A stretch of DNA of 16,565 bases from HyVt-560 sp964577195 (lineage in GTDB: Bacteria; Pseudomonadota; Gammaproteobacteria; UWMA-0217): positions 1 through 16,565 of the forward strand of contig CAZNYF010000057.1 in NCBI GenBank assembly GCA_964577195.1, written 5' to 3'. The notes beneath the pieces are model-generated. The model searched no databases. It was given only the letters and a program-made list of their open reading frames with translations, and was not told the DNA's origin. Made by a program: the position numbers and the translations under genes. Shown here piece by piece: positions 1-6,975 of the stretch; positions within the stretch are counted from its first letter, which is position 1; the number at the start of each line of letters is the position of its first letter.

Positions 1-39
1 ACGCGCGAAGTCATCGCGCCACCACCGCCTGAGCTGTAA
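1..39 (+). CDS. ftsK: FtsK DNA translocase, extreme C-terminus (partial)
   Basis: Frame 1 reads T-R-E-V-I-A-P-P-P-P-E-L and then TAA at 37-39. FtsK/SpoIIIE-type translocases of Gammaproteobacteria commonly end in a similar R-E-V/I-L-x-P-P-P tail just after the DNA-reading gamma (winged-helix) domain. In E. coli and many relatives ftsK is immediately followed by lolA and rarA, as here. FtsK is the septal motor that pumps DNA and activates XerCD at dif. Only 12 residues are visible, so the call rests on the tail motif plus gene order. The rest of the gene lies upstream of the window. Confidence 0.65.
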   Translation, partial: TREVIAPPPPEL

Positions 40-65
40 ACTACTTCCGTTGGTTAGTCATTCAA

Positions 66-112
66 GTAGGATGTACTGAGCCTGCGAAGCGCATCAATAG
101 CCAGCGATGCGC
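66..112. repeat. GTAGGA-headed dispersed-repeat-like hairpin
   Basis: Between ftsK and lolA a GTAGGATG head (66-73) is followed by a perfect 7-bp stem, GCGCATC (89-95) with GATGCGC (106-112), around a 10-nt loop. The layout, a GTAG-type head followed by a GC-rich hairpin rich in GCGCATC, resembles dispersed intergenic repeats seen in many proteobacteria. No T-tract follows, so it is not a classical intrinsic terminator, although it could still protect the ftsK 3' end. Copy number in the genome is unknown. Confidence 0.35.
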
Positions 113-137
113 TACGGATAGTTGTTCATCTTAAATT

Positions 138-192
138 AAGCTAGTTAGCTTTAAACTCAATAATAATTATTATTTTATAAATACTTAGAAGG
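138..192 (+). promoter_or_regulatory. lolA upstream region with two perfect palindromes and its ribosome binding site
   Basis: This is the AT-rich leader of lolA. AAGCTA (138-143) and TAGCTT (146-151) form a perfect inverted repeat around a 2-nt centre. AATAATAATTATTATT (159-174) is a perfect 16-bp palindrome. Laid on a 19-bp Fur consensus it matches about 13 positions, which is suggestive but weak in sequence this AT-rich. AGAAGG (187-192) is a good Shine-Dalgarno 5 nt before the lolA ATG. No convincing -35/-10 pair stands out. Confidence 0.35.
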
Positions 193-197
193 TCACA

Positions 198-833
198 ATG
201 AAAATGAAATATTCAAAAAATGCATTAATCGCTGGATTGTTATTTTTTGCGGCGAGCGTTGCCAATGCCGCGAGTGGTACTGAATTCCTCAATCATTTTA
301 TGACGAAGGTGAAAACACTGGATGCCGTGTTTACACAAGAAGTTGTAAATGAGCAGGGGCAGATTACACAAACCTCCTACGGCGAGTTTAAACTCAAACG
401 GCCCGGGAAATTTCTCTGGGAATATCAATCTCCCGCACCACAAAAAATCATTTCTGATGGCAAAAATATGTGGATCTACGATGTGGAACTTGAACAAGTA
501 ACAGTCAAGCCGATTTCATCTGCACTGGGTTCATCTCCTGCGGCAATTTTGACGCATCAATCAGATCTTTCCAAAGACTATGTGATTCTCGAAAAACCAG
601 CGCGTGAAGGTTTGCAGTGGGTCGATATGCGTCCCAAGAATAAACAAGGCGACTTCCTGAAAATACTGGTTGGTCTTGATGATGCCGGTGTCCAGGCGAT
701 GGATTTACATGACCAATTTGGTCAGATAACCATGATCAGATTCCGTGAGAGTGCTTTTAATGTACCGGTTAAATCTTCAGTTTTTGATTTTCGTCCGCCT
801 GCAGGTGTTGATGTCATCGGTAATCCATCGTAG
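198..833 (+). CDS. lolA: Outer-membrane lipoprotein carrier protein LolA
   Basis: LolA is the periplasmic chaperone that takes mature lipoproteins from the LolCDE ABC transporter and passes them to LolB at the outer membrane. The 211-aa product has an N-terminal signal peptide with basic residues, a hydrophobic core and an ANA site at residues 22-24, leaving a mature chain of about 187 aa, close to the family norm. Family signatures are visible in order: K-R-P-G-K-F-L-W-E-Y, P-Q-K-I-I-S-D-G-K-N-M-W-I-Y-D, then L-E-Q-V-T-V. The ATG at 198 is chosen because AGAAGG lies 5 nt upstream; the second ATG at 204 would have a poorer spacing. Its place between the ftsK tail and rarA is the conserved gammaproteobacterial arrangement and supports the call. 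rarA begins 21 nt after the stop, so the two probably share a transcript. Confidence 0.95.
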   Translation: MKMKYSKNALIAGLLFFAASVANAASGTEFLNHFMTKVKTLDAVFTQEVVNEQGQITQTSYGEFKLKRPGKFLWEYQSPAPQKIISDGKNMWIYDVELEQVTVKPISSALGSSPAAILTHQSDLSKDYVILEKPAREGLQWVDMRPKNKQGDFLKILVGLDDAGVQAMDLHDQFGQITMIRFRESAFNVPVKSSVFDFRPPAGVDVIGNPS

Positions 834-854
834 CGAGTAACCGTATAGAAACCT

Positions 855-2174
855 ATGGATAGTCATCAGCCGTTAGCTGATCGATTGCGTCCAGCCTGCC
901 TGGAGGATATCTTCGGGCAGGATCATCTACTCGCTCCGGGCAAACCGCTCTATGAAGCAGTGTCACAGGGGCGTCTGCATTCGATGGTTTTCTGGGGGCC
1001 GCCCGGCACCGGAAAGACCACGTTGGCGAGTCTCATCGCTGATAAATCCAAGGCTCAGTTTATTGCAATTTCAGCGGTACTTTCCGGCGTTAAAGAAATC
1101 CGCGCAGCCATTGATCTCGCTAAAAAGCATCGTGAAATCAGCGGTGAAGCAACCATCCTTTTTGTCGATGAAGTACATCGTTTTAATAAATCCCAGCAGG
1201 ATGCTTTTCTGCCGCATATTGAATCCGGCGTTATCACCTTCGTCGGCGCAACTACAGAAAATCCTTCTTTCGAGCTGAACAACGCGCTGCTGTCACGGCT
1301 CCGAACTTATGTCCTCAAGTCGCTATCCACAGAAGCGTTAGCGGCTATTGCTAACCGCGCTGTAGGTATTCTCTCGGCTGACCGCAGTCTGGAAATTGAA
1401 ATTGCCGAGGACGATATTAAGACCCTGGTTGCTTATGCGGATGGCGATGCCAGACGATTGCTAAATCTGCTCGAAGTCGCTGCGGACCTTGCTGTCGAAA
1501 AAGATGGCCGGCTGATGCTCGATGCAGATCTGATCACATCGCTAGTGACCGAGGGTGGTCGCCGATTCGATAAGGGTGGAGAGGCTTTTTACGAGCAGAT
1601 TTCAGCCTTGCACAAATCAGTGCGGGGTAGCCATCCCGATGCCGCGTTGTACTGGTTTTGTCGGATGCTCGATGGCGGCTGTGATCCGCGCTATCTTGCC
1701 AGAAGAATTATCCGTATTGCATCGGAAGATATTGGCAATGCAGATCCCCGCGCTTTGCATCTCTGTTTGGATGCCGCCGCAGCGTATGAAAGACTTGGCA
1801 GTCCAGAAGGCGAGCTACCTCTGGCGCAAGCCGTGCTTTATTTGGCCTGTGCGCCGAAGAGCAATGCAGCGTATCAGGCATTCAATCAAGCAATGCAAAC
1901 CGTTAAAGAGTCTGGTTCACTGGAAGTGCCAATGCATATCCGTAATGCACCAACCCGATTAATGAAAGATCTCGATTACGGAAAAGGCTATCGTTATACC
2001 CATAATGAAGATCAGGGCTATGCCGCTGGAGAAAACTACATGCCAGAAGAGTTGAGGGAAATGCAGTTTTATCATCCAGTAGAGCGAGGTCTGGAAATAA
2101 AGATTCGCGCTAAACTGGCTGCATTGAAGGAGCTTGATCTCAAGGCAAAGCAACGTTCAAAAGGGCCTCTTTAA
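855..2174 (+). CDS. rarA: Replication-associated recombination protein RarA (MgsA)
   Basis: This is an AAA+ ATPase related to clamp loaders and RuvB that acts at stalled or damaged replication forks and interacts with SSB. The 439-aa length is close to E. coli RarA. Walker A G-P-P-G-T-G-K-T lies at residues 48-55 and Walker B I-L-F-V-D-E-V-H-R-F at 101-110 with acidic residues D105 and E106. A sensor-1 segment G-A-T-T-E-N-P-S-F follows at 121-129, and an S-R-L-R arginine-finger-like motif at 137-140. The C-terminal half carries the usual tetramerisation/lid region, including H-N-A/I-R-N-A-P-T-R-L-M-K near residue 365 and a Y-x-x-P-E-E-L motif. The start lacks a strong Shine-Dalgarno, consistent with coupling to lolA just upstream. 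The last codons and stop lie inside an AGGGCCTCTTTAA motif that recurs after other genes here. Confidence 0.95.
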   Translation: MDSHQPLADRLRPACLEDIFGQDHLLAPGKPLYEAVSQGRLHSMVFWGPPGTGKTTLASLIADKSKAQFIAISAVLSGVKEIRAAIDLAKKHREISGEATILFVDEVHRFNKSQQDAFLPHIESGVITFVGATTENPSFELNNALLSRLRTYVLKSLSTEALAAIANRAVGILSADRSLEIEIAEDDIKTLVAYADGDARRLLNLLEVAADLAVEKDGRLMLDADLITSLVTEGGRRFDKGGEAFYEQISALHKSVRGSHPDAALYWFCRMLDGGCDPRYLARRIIRIASEDIGNADPRALHLCLDAAAAYERLGSPEGELPLAQAVLYLACAPKSNAAYQAFNQAMQTVKESGSLEVPMHIRNAPTRLMKDLDYGKGYRYTHNEDQGYAAGENYMPEELREMQFYHPVERGLEIKIRAKLAALKELDLKAKQRSKGPL

Positions 2175-2210
2175 AAAAAGAAGCACGATCTATACCCTTT
2201 AAGGAAAAGA

Positions 2211-2837
2211 GTGAAACACATTATGAATAGAAATCAATTCGCTATCATCTGTCTCATTGCTGCATTTCTAATGCTCATCCCCGGTGTAACCCTGCCCATT
2301 CTCACATTACAGGGAACAGTCGATAAGGCTCAGTTGGTCGATCTCGGTAAACAAGTCGTGGCTGGTAACCCCGGTCTTGCGCCGATGATCAGTGGTATGG
2401 CGTTGAACTTGCTGGATAATCTGCAAGTTAGTGGCAGCATTCAGGCGTATGAGAAAACCCGTAGTATTCTCGGTACTATTGGTGAGTTATTCCGCAGCAA
2501 AAACTTCATCGTGGGTTTTCTGGTCATGCTGTTTTCGATCATCGTACCGATACTCAAAGGCGGATTGCTGTTGTCCAGTCAGTTCAGTAAAAATACCGCG
2601 TGGAAGCAACGCAGCTTCCACATCGCCAGTCTGATCAGTAAATGGTCTATGGCCGATGTCTTCGTGGTCGCCGTCATAGTGGCTTTTCTTGCAGCCAACG
2701 CCTCCCAGGATATGGGCGAAATCTTCTCTCTGAATGCGAGTTTTGGCACCGGATTCTATTTCTTTCTTGGTTACTGCCTGTTGTCGCTATTGTCATCACA
2801 GCTGATGCGCCCTCACTTAGGGACGAGTAAACAATAA
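2211..2837 (+). CDS. Single-domain PqiA-like (paraquat-inducible protein A family) inner-membrane protein
   Basis: The 208-aa protein is hydrophobic, with about four likely membrane segments (near residues 10-30, 98-122, 146-162 and 180-197). The segment K-W-S-M-A-D-V-F-V-V (144-153) and the flanking L-K-G-G-L-L-L region are hallmarks of the PqiA domain. E. coli PqiA and YebS (LetA) carry two such domains in about 420 aa and work with MCE proteins PqiB/YebT in lipid transport across the envelope. This protein has only one domain and no MCE partner beside it, so a transport role is inferred. The start is taken as GTG at 2211 because AAGGA (2201-2205) is 5 nt upstream; the in-frame ATG at 2223 would be 17 nt away. 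It lies 36 nt after rarA and may be cotranscribed. Confidence 0.8.
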   Translation: MKHIMNRNQFAIICLIAAFLMLIPGVTLPILTLQGTVDKAQLVDLGKQVVAGNPGLAPMISGMALNLLDNLQVSGSIQAYEKTRSILGTIGELFRSKNFIVGFLVMLFSIIVPILKGGLLLSSQFSKNTAWKQRSFHIASLISKWSMADVFVVAVIVAFLAANASQDMGEIFSLNASFGTGFYFFLGYCLLSLLSSQLMRPHLGTSKQ

Positions 2838-2841
2838 ATCT

Positions 2842-3001
2842 AGGGCGCCTCTAAAAATACAAGCACCACTGAAAAAAACCATAAACAGCACTTTTTTATG
2901 CGAAAAATCGTTAAATACATCCACTATTGCGAAGGATTTTAACGCAGAGATTGGATATTTTGGACTTAAGATTTCCATTCATCAATTAATAGAGGTGCCC
3001 T
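2842..3001. repeat. 160-bp MITE-like element bounded by 12-bp terminal inverted repeats
   Basis: The spacer between the PqiA-like gene and the next gene is bounded by AGGGCGCCTCTA (2842-2853) and TAGAGGTGCCCT (2990-3001), which are inverted copies matching at 11 of 12 positions. The interior is AT-rich, has no credible reading frame, and contains a perfect 7-bp inverted repeat, CGTTAAA (2909-2915) with TTTAACG (2938-2944). Size, terminal repeats and lack of coding fit a miniature inverted-repeat element. No clear target-site duplication is visible in the flanks, and no matching transposase is in the window. The right end lies 17 nt before the next start codon, so it may contribute leader or promoter sequence. 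Confidence 0.5.
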
Positions 3002-3018
3002 TCAGGTAAAATGCTTTT

Positions 3019-3396
3019 ATGGAATTGTTAAACCTCAATAAAACCAACAAACAAAGCCGTCAACTGGTTAAGTTGTATGAAAGCCTGGACGCAAGTTCCC
3101 GGCAGTCATTGCTCGACTATGCACAGTGGTTGACCACGCGCTCTCCCGAAGCTGCTGTGGAGTCAGAAGAAGTACGGGTACCTTTGAAAATTTCCCGTCC
3201 GGAAGAGGAAAGCGTGGTGAAGGGTATCAAGCGGTTGGTGGCGACCTATCCAATGGTTGATCGCAGTAGCTTGTTTAACGAAACTTCATCTTTGATGACG
3301 CAGCACGTAATGCAGGGAAAGCAGGCTTGTGATGCGATTGATGAACTTGAGATTCTATTCAGGAATGAATATGAGAAATTGAGTGAACCAACGTGA
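3019..3396 (+). CDS. Small conserved hypothetical protein coupled to the AI-2E/PerM-family gene
   Basis: This 125-aa soluble protein has no signal peptide or membrane segment and no function I can name. It is charged and probably mostly helical. An N-terminal helix contains L-Y-E-S-L-D and L-L-D-Y-A-Q-W-L, a linker is rich in P and E, and a C-terminal part contains K-R-L-V-A-T-Y-P-M-V-D, N-E-T-S-S-L-M-T-Q-H-V-M and D-E-L-E-I-L-F. From memory, similar short proteins sit beside AI-2E-family transporters in other beta- and gammaproteobacteria. Its GTGA overlap with the next gene (3393-3396) indicates translational coupling, hinting at a shared function. The ATG at 3019 has only a weak AGG about 12 nt upstream. 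No function is assigned. Confidence 0.8.
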   Translation: MELLNLNKTNKQSRQLVKLYESLDASSRQSLLDYAQWLTTRSPEAAVESEEVRVPLKISRPEEESVVKGIKRLVATYPMVDRSSLFNETSSLMTQHVMQGKQACDAIDELEILFRNEYEKLSEPT

Positions 3397-4478
3397 TTAA
3401 ATTTCTTCAAGACTGGTACGAACGCCATTTCTCGAATCCCCAGGTAGCTTTTCTCGCTGTCATTTTAATACTGGGTTTTGCCATCCTGTTACTGGCCGGT
3501 GAAGTATTGGCTCCGTTGCTGATTGCGCTGATTATGGCGTACATTCTAGATGGCGCGGTAGAGTGGCTGGTGATTGCGAAACTGCCAAGGTCGCTTTCGG
3601 TAGTGATTGTTTTTCTGGTGTTCATGGGTGGGTTTTTGGCAATTATGATTTGGTTACTGCCATTGCTGCTTAAACAGGCCGCACAGTTTTTCTCTGAAGT
3701 TCCGCAAATGGCAAACAAGGGTCAGAAATTGTTAATGCAGTTGCCAGAACGCTATCCAGACATAATCACGCCAGAGGATGTTGTTTCGGTGATTAGCCAA
3801 ATTCGTTATGAGTTGGCGGGAATGGGGCAGCGGGTTTTGAGTCTTTCGGTGAGTTCGGTAATCAATATTCTGACCATACTGGTGTATATGGTGCTGGTGC
3901 CAGTGCTGATCTTTTTCCTCCTCATGGACAAGCAGAAGCTAACCAATTGGGCGACTGGGTTTTTACCGCGTGACCGAGCATTGTCGATGCAGGTCTGGCA
4001 CGAAATGAATGAAAAAATCGCAGGCTATATGCGCGGCAAACTGGCTGAAATTCTGATCGTATGGCTTATCAGTTATATTACCTTTTCATTCCTGAATCTT
4101 AACTATGCGATGCTGCTGTCCGTTATTGTTGGATTGTCGGTGATAGTACCTTTCGTTGGCGCAGCGGTGGTTACGTTACCGATTGCCCTGATTGCGTACT
4201 TCCAATGGGGGTTTTCCAGCGAACTACTTTATGTGCTAATGGCTTATGGCATGATCCAGTTTCTCGATGGTAATCTGCTGGTTCCGCTATTGTTTTCAGA
4301 AGCCGTTAATTTACATCCCGTGGCCATCATTGCTTCGGTATTGATTTTTGGTGGTATCTGGGGGCTTTGGGGTGTATTTTTCGCCATTCCGCTGGCAACC
4401 CTGGTGCAGGCAGTCATTAATGCCTGGCCTCAAGAAAATGCAGAATTGGCTTCGGAGTCAGCCGTCGAAGTCGAATAA
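3393..4478 (+). CDS. AI-2E/PerM family inner-membrane transporter
   Basis: The 361-aa polytopic membrane protein belongs to the AI-2E transporter (PerM/YdiK/TqsA) family. Most members are of unproven substrate; TqsA exports autoinducer-2 and some others are Na+/H+ antiporters. Hydrophobic segments fall near residues 17-58, 68-92, 155-178, 218-236, 240-268, 275-290 and 308-340, with a soluble insert around 95-150 as is usual. Family signatures are visible in the second half: a V-P-F-V-G segment (252-256), Q-F-L-D-G-N-L-L-V-P (289-298), L-H-P-V near 308 and G-I-W-G-L-W-G-V-F-F-A-I-P (321-333). Translation starts at the GTG overlapping the previous stop. In Pseudomonas a PerM-type gene lies close to bcp and dapA (recalled), which are also nearby here. 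Confidence 0.9.
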   Translation: MIKFLQDWYERHFSNPQVAFLAVILILGFAILLLAGEVLAPLLIALIMAYILDGAVEWLVIAKLPRSLSVVIVFLVFMGGFLAIMIWLLPLLLKQAAQFFSEVPQMANKGQKLLMQLPERYPDIITPEDVVSVISQIRYELAGMGQRVLSLSVSSVINILTILVYMVLVPVLIFFLLMDKQKLTNWATGFLPRDRALSMQVWHEMNEKIAGYMRGKLAEILIVWLISYITFSFLNLNYAMLLSVIVGLSVIVPFVGAAVVTLPIALIAYFQWGFSSELLYVLMAYGMIQFLDGNLLVPLLFSEAVNLHPVAIIASVLIFGGIWGLWGVFFAIPLATLVQAVINAWPQENAELASESAVEVE

Positions 4479-4513
4479 TTATAAAAAGTGTCTCTAAAAA
4501 GTAAGGGAATAGT

Positions 4514-5302
4514 ATGACGGATATGGATCATCGACGCTGGCTGGCAAGGTTTGCTCACTGGTTGGTGCTGGCAACGTCTAAAACGCGCAGCAAAGAAGCC
4601 ATAGAATCCAAACCAGCTTTGGTTTTTGTGCCACACCCTGATGACGAAACTCTAGGCTGCGGCGGTACAATTCTTATCAAACGCGCGCAAAAAACTCCGG
4701 TGCAAGTCATCTACATGACGGATGGAGGCGGTGATCCAAACAATACAATAGACTTAGTGAGCATACGCAATGCGGAAGCGCTGGAGGCGTGCGCCACGCT
4801 GGGTTTGGATGCAAAATCAGTTGCATTTATGAATTTCTCCGATGGTCACCTGGCTGACTATGAGAAGCAGGCTGTGCGCCAATTGGTTGAAATTTTAAAT
4901 CGCTATCCCGGTTATGAAATCTACATACCAGCGGCTGAAGACGGGCATCCGGATCACGAAGCGACAACCAGGTTTGTGACTGCCGCAGCTGCCCAAACCG
5001 GTGCCTGGGAAACCAATGAATATCCTGTCTGGCGCTGGAATCAATACCCTTTTGTGGTGGAGGAAGGCTGCGGTTTGCGCTGCAAGGCCAGACAGATCAA
5101 AAGCTTTATTCGGTATTTTTTGTTTGATTCTACGATTAAAGTGTTTGTGGGCTCTGAGCTAAAACGAAAGGCGTTAGCGTTGAGCAAGCATCGGTCACAA
5201 ATGACTAAGGAATATGACGATCACAATGCTACTTTGAATGAAATCGGCAGCGGTGAGTGGTTGGCTGCGCTAATAACTGATTATGAGGTTTTTAAGAAAT
5301 AG
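4514..5302 (+). CDS. PIG-L family zinc-dependent N-acetylglucosaminyl deacetylase
   Basis: The 262-aa protein has the PIG-L/LmbE core: P-H-P-D-D-E (residues 40-45) in V-F-V-P-H-P-D-D-E-T-L-G-C-G-G, whose His and second Asp bind zinc, and H-P-D-H-E-A (145-150), which supplies the other His ligand. The family segment R-N-A-E-A-L-E-A-C-A-T-L-G-L lies at about 85-98. Relatives remove the acetyl group from GlcNAc units of lipids or small thiols; the substrate here cannot be read from sequence. About 30 residues precede the core with only modest hydrophobicity and no clear signal peptide, suggesting a cytoplasmic location. AAGGGA (4503-4508) lies 5 nt before the ATG. It is 35 nt downstream of the AI-2E gene and convergent with phoH. 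No glycan-biosynthesis cluster is visible around it. Confidence 0.88.
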   Translation: MTDMDHRRWLARFAHWLVLATSKTRSKEAIESKPALVFVPHPDDETLGCGGTILIKRAQKTPVQVIYMTDGGGDPNNTIDLVSIRNAEALEACATLGLDAKSVAFMNFSDGHLADYEKQAVRQLVEILNRYPGYEIYIPAAEDGHPDHEATTRFVTAAAAQTGAWETNEYPVWRWNQYPFVVEEGCGLRCKARQIKSFIRYFLFDSTIKVFVGSELKRKALALSKHRSQMTKEYDDHNATLNEIGSGEWLAALITDYEVFKK

Positions 5303-5392
5303 GGCTTCTTTAAACCTAGAAAAGTTTTTCTGATTCACCATTCACGCCAATGACGTATAAGGATGTACTAATGCAGTTGTTGCAGGATGCAA

Positions 5393-5447
5393 AGCTTGTT
5401 TTTACAAAACATCCGATGCGAAATCAGCCAAGCGAGAACGCTCACCT
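5393..5447. repeat. Left copy of a 55-bp duplication flanking the N gap
   Basis: These 55 bases match 5548-5602 without a mismatch, and each copy abuts the N run (one at its end, the other at its start). The copy includes the last codons and the stop of phoH in the minus orientation (stop TTA at 5402-5404). It is therefore most simply the overhang of one contig into the next, not a second gene end. Confidence 0.9.
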
Positions 5448-5547
5448 NNNNNNNNNNNNNNNNNNNNNNNNNNNNNNNNNNNNNNNNNNNNNNNNNNNNN
5501 NNNNNNNNNNNNNNNNNNNNNNNNNNNNNNNNNNNNNNNNNNNNNNN
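5448..5547. other. Assembly gap of exactly 100 N
   Basis: The length of exactly 100 N is the usual placeholder for a scaffold gap of unknown size. Because both edges carry the same 55 bases, the true gap is likely to be zero or negative (an unmerged overlap). Merging would leave about 99 bp between the PIG-L stop and the phoH stop. Confidence 0.98.
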
Positions 5548-5602
5548 AGCTTGTTTTTACAAAACATCCGATGCGAAATCAGCCAAGCGAGAACGCTCAC
5601 CT
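5548..5602. repeat. Right copy of the 55-bp duplication, including the phoH 3' end
   Basis: Identical to 5393-5447. This copy is continuous with the intact phoH gene, so it is the one to keep if the two contigs are merged. Confidence 0.9.
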
Positions 5603-6975
5603 CGCTTCAGGATGATATGTCCGCTGTGTTCCCAATGTTTGAAATGATCAACAACATAAGTCAAACCGGAGGTTGTTTCGGTTAAGTACGGCGTGTCTAT
5701 TTGACCGATGTTGCCAAGACAAACCACTTTGGTACCCGGGCCTGCACGAGTGATAAGGGTTTTCATTTGCTTGGCAGTGAGGTTTTGAGCCTCATCAAGA
5801 ATGATGTAGCGATTTAAAAATGTCCGTCCTCGCATGAAGTTGAGCGAACGAATTTTGATGCGGTTTTGAATTAAATCATTGGTCGCTGCACGCCCCCAGT
5901 CTCCGCCGCCTTCGGTATCGGTGAGGACTTCCATATTGTCCATCAGCGCGCCCATCCACGGAGCCATTTTTTCTTCTTCGGTGCCTGGCAGAAAACCGAT
6001 GTCTTCACCAACGGGAACGGTTACACGCGTCATGATGATCTCGCGATAACGCTTGTCTTCCAGCGTTTGCGCAAGTCCGGCAGCGAGGGTTAGTAGGGTC
6101 TTACCTGTGCCCGCCGGGCCGACCAGCGTGACAAAATCAATGTCAGGATCCATCAGCAAATTGAGCGCAAAGTTTTGTTCTGGGTTGCGCGCATTGATTC
6201 CCCAGACAGTGTGGCGGGGGACAGCGTAATCCTGCACGGTCTCAATGATTGCATGTTCGTCTTTAATTTCTCGTACAATGGCATTGAGTGGGCTGGATTC
6301 GTCGGCGCTAAAAATACATTCGTTCGGATACCAGCTAGAGGTATCAGGGCCGCTAAGCTTATAAAAAGTCCGTCCCTCGTCTTGCCACGATTCCATATTC
6401 TTGGAATGAGTTTCCCAAAAGTCTTCTTCCAGTGGTTGATAGCCGGTGTAGAGCAGATCAACATCATCCAGCACTTTGTCGTTAAAGTAGTCTTCAGCAA
6501 AAATGCCGAGAACCGCCGCTTTGATTCTTAGATTAATGTCTTTGGAAACGAGAATGACGGCAATATCGGGCTTGGTTTCTTGCAGCGCCAGCGCGGTGGA
6601 GAGGATGCTGTTGTCGGCGGTGTGACCAGGTAATGAATCGGGCAGCCGAGAGCTGAACGCTTCGGTTTGGAAGAATAGTCTGCCGCTGACTTTTTCTTCA
6701 TCAAGATTAGTAAAGCCTGTCAGCGGTAATCCATTGCCAATTTCGCTACGGGAGGCCGCGGCCATTAGCTCGTCGATAAAGCGACTGACCTGGCGTACGT
6801 TTCGCGAGACTTCGGACATGCCTTTTTTGGCTTTATCCAGTTCTTCGAGCACTACCATCGGCAGGAAAATATCGTGTTCATGAAAACGAAACAGCGATGA
6901 TGGGTCGTGCATTAAAACATTGGTATCAAAGACGTAGAGTCTGCGGTTTGCTGAAGCGATGTTGGCAGCATTCAT
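5557..6975 (-). CDS. PIN domain-PhoH family ATPase
   Basis: The 472-aa protein joins two domains. An N-terminal PIN nuclease fold (about 12-155) shows conserved acidic residues D17 (in V-F-D-T-N-V-L), E44/E45, D121 and D146. A C-terminal PhoH ATPase has Walker A G-P-A-G-T-G-K-T (276-283), Walker B I-I-L-D-E-A-Q-N (391-398) and the terminal E-R-S-R-L-A-D-F-A motif. This is the PhoH2/YlaK architecture; mycobacterial PhoH2 is an RNA helicase and ribonuclease. All expected catalytic residues appear present. The start ATG overlaps the bcp stop as ATGA (6972-6975), so translation is coupled to bcp. In mycobacteria phoH2 is preceded by a small antitoxin-like gene; none is present here. The stop lies inside the duplicated 55 bp at the assembly gap, but the reading frame itself is intact. 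Confidence 0.92.
   Translation of the reverse strand: MNAANIASANRRLYVFDTNVLMHDPSSLFRFHEHDIFLPMVVLEELDKAKKGMSEVSRNVRQVSRFIDELMAAASRSEIGNGLPLTGFTNLDEEKVSGRLFFQTEAFSSRLPDSLPGHTADNSILSTALALQETKPDIAVILVSKDINLRIKAAVLGIFAEDYFNDKVLDDVDLLYTGYQPLEEDFWETHSKNMESWQDEGRTFYKLSGPDTSSWYPNECIFSADESSPLNAIVREIKDEHAIIETVQDYAVPRHTVWGINARNPEQNFALNLLMDPDIDFVTLVGPAGTGKTLLTLAAGLAQTLEDKRYREIIMTRVTVPVGEDIGFLPGTEEEKMAPWMGALMDNMEVLTDTEGGGDWGRAATNDLIQNRIKIRSLNFMRGRTFLNRYIILDEAQNLTAKQMKTLITRAGPGTKVVCLGNIGQIDTPYLTETTSGLTYVVDHFKHWEHSGHIILKRGERSRLADFASDVL

Noticed and set aside
5393..5602. A genuine direct repeat or recombination (att-like) site around the gap.
   Set aside because: Both copies abut a 100-N placeholder and one is simply the phoH end. 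No integrase, tRNA or mobile gene is nearby, so an unmerged contig overlap is far simpler.
5350..5685. Apparent ORF running through the N gap.
   Set aside because: It is translated through N bases, joins two copies of the same 55-bp sequence and is antisense to the phoH 3' end. After merging the contigs it shrinks to about 36 codons.
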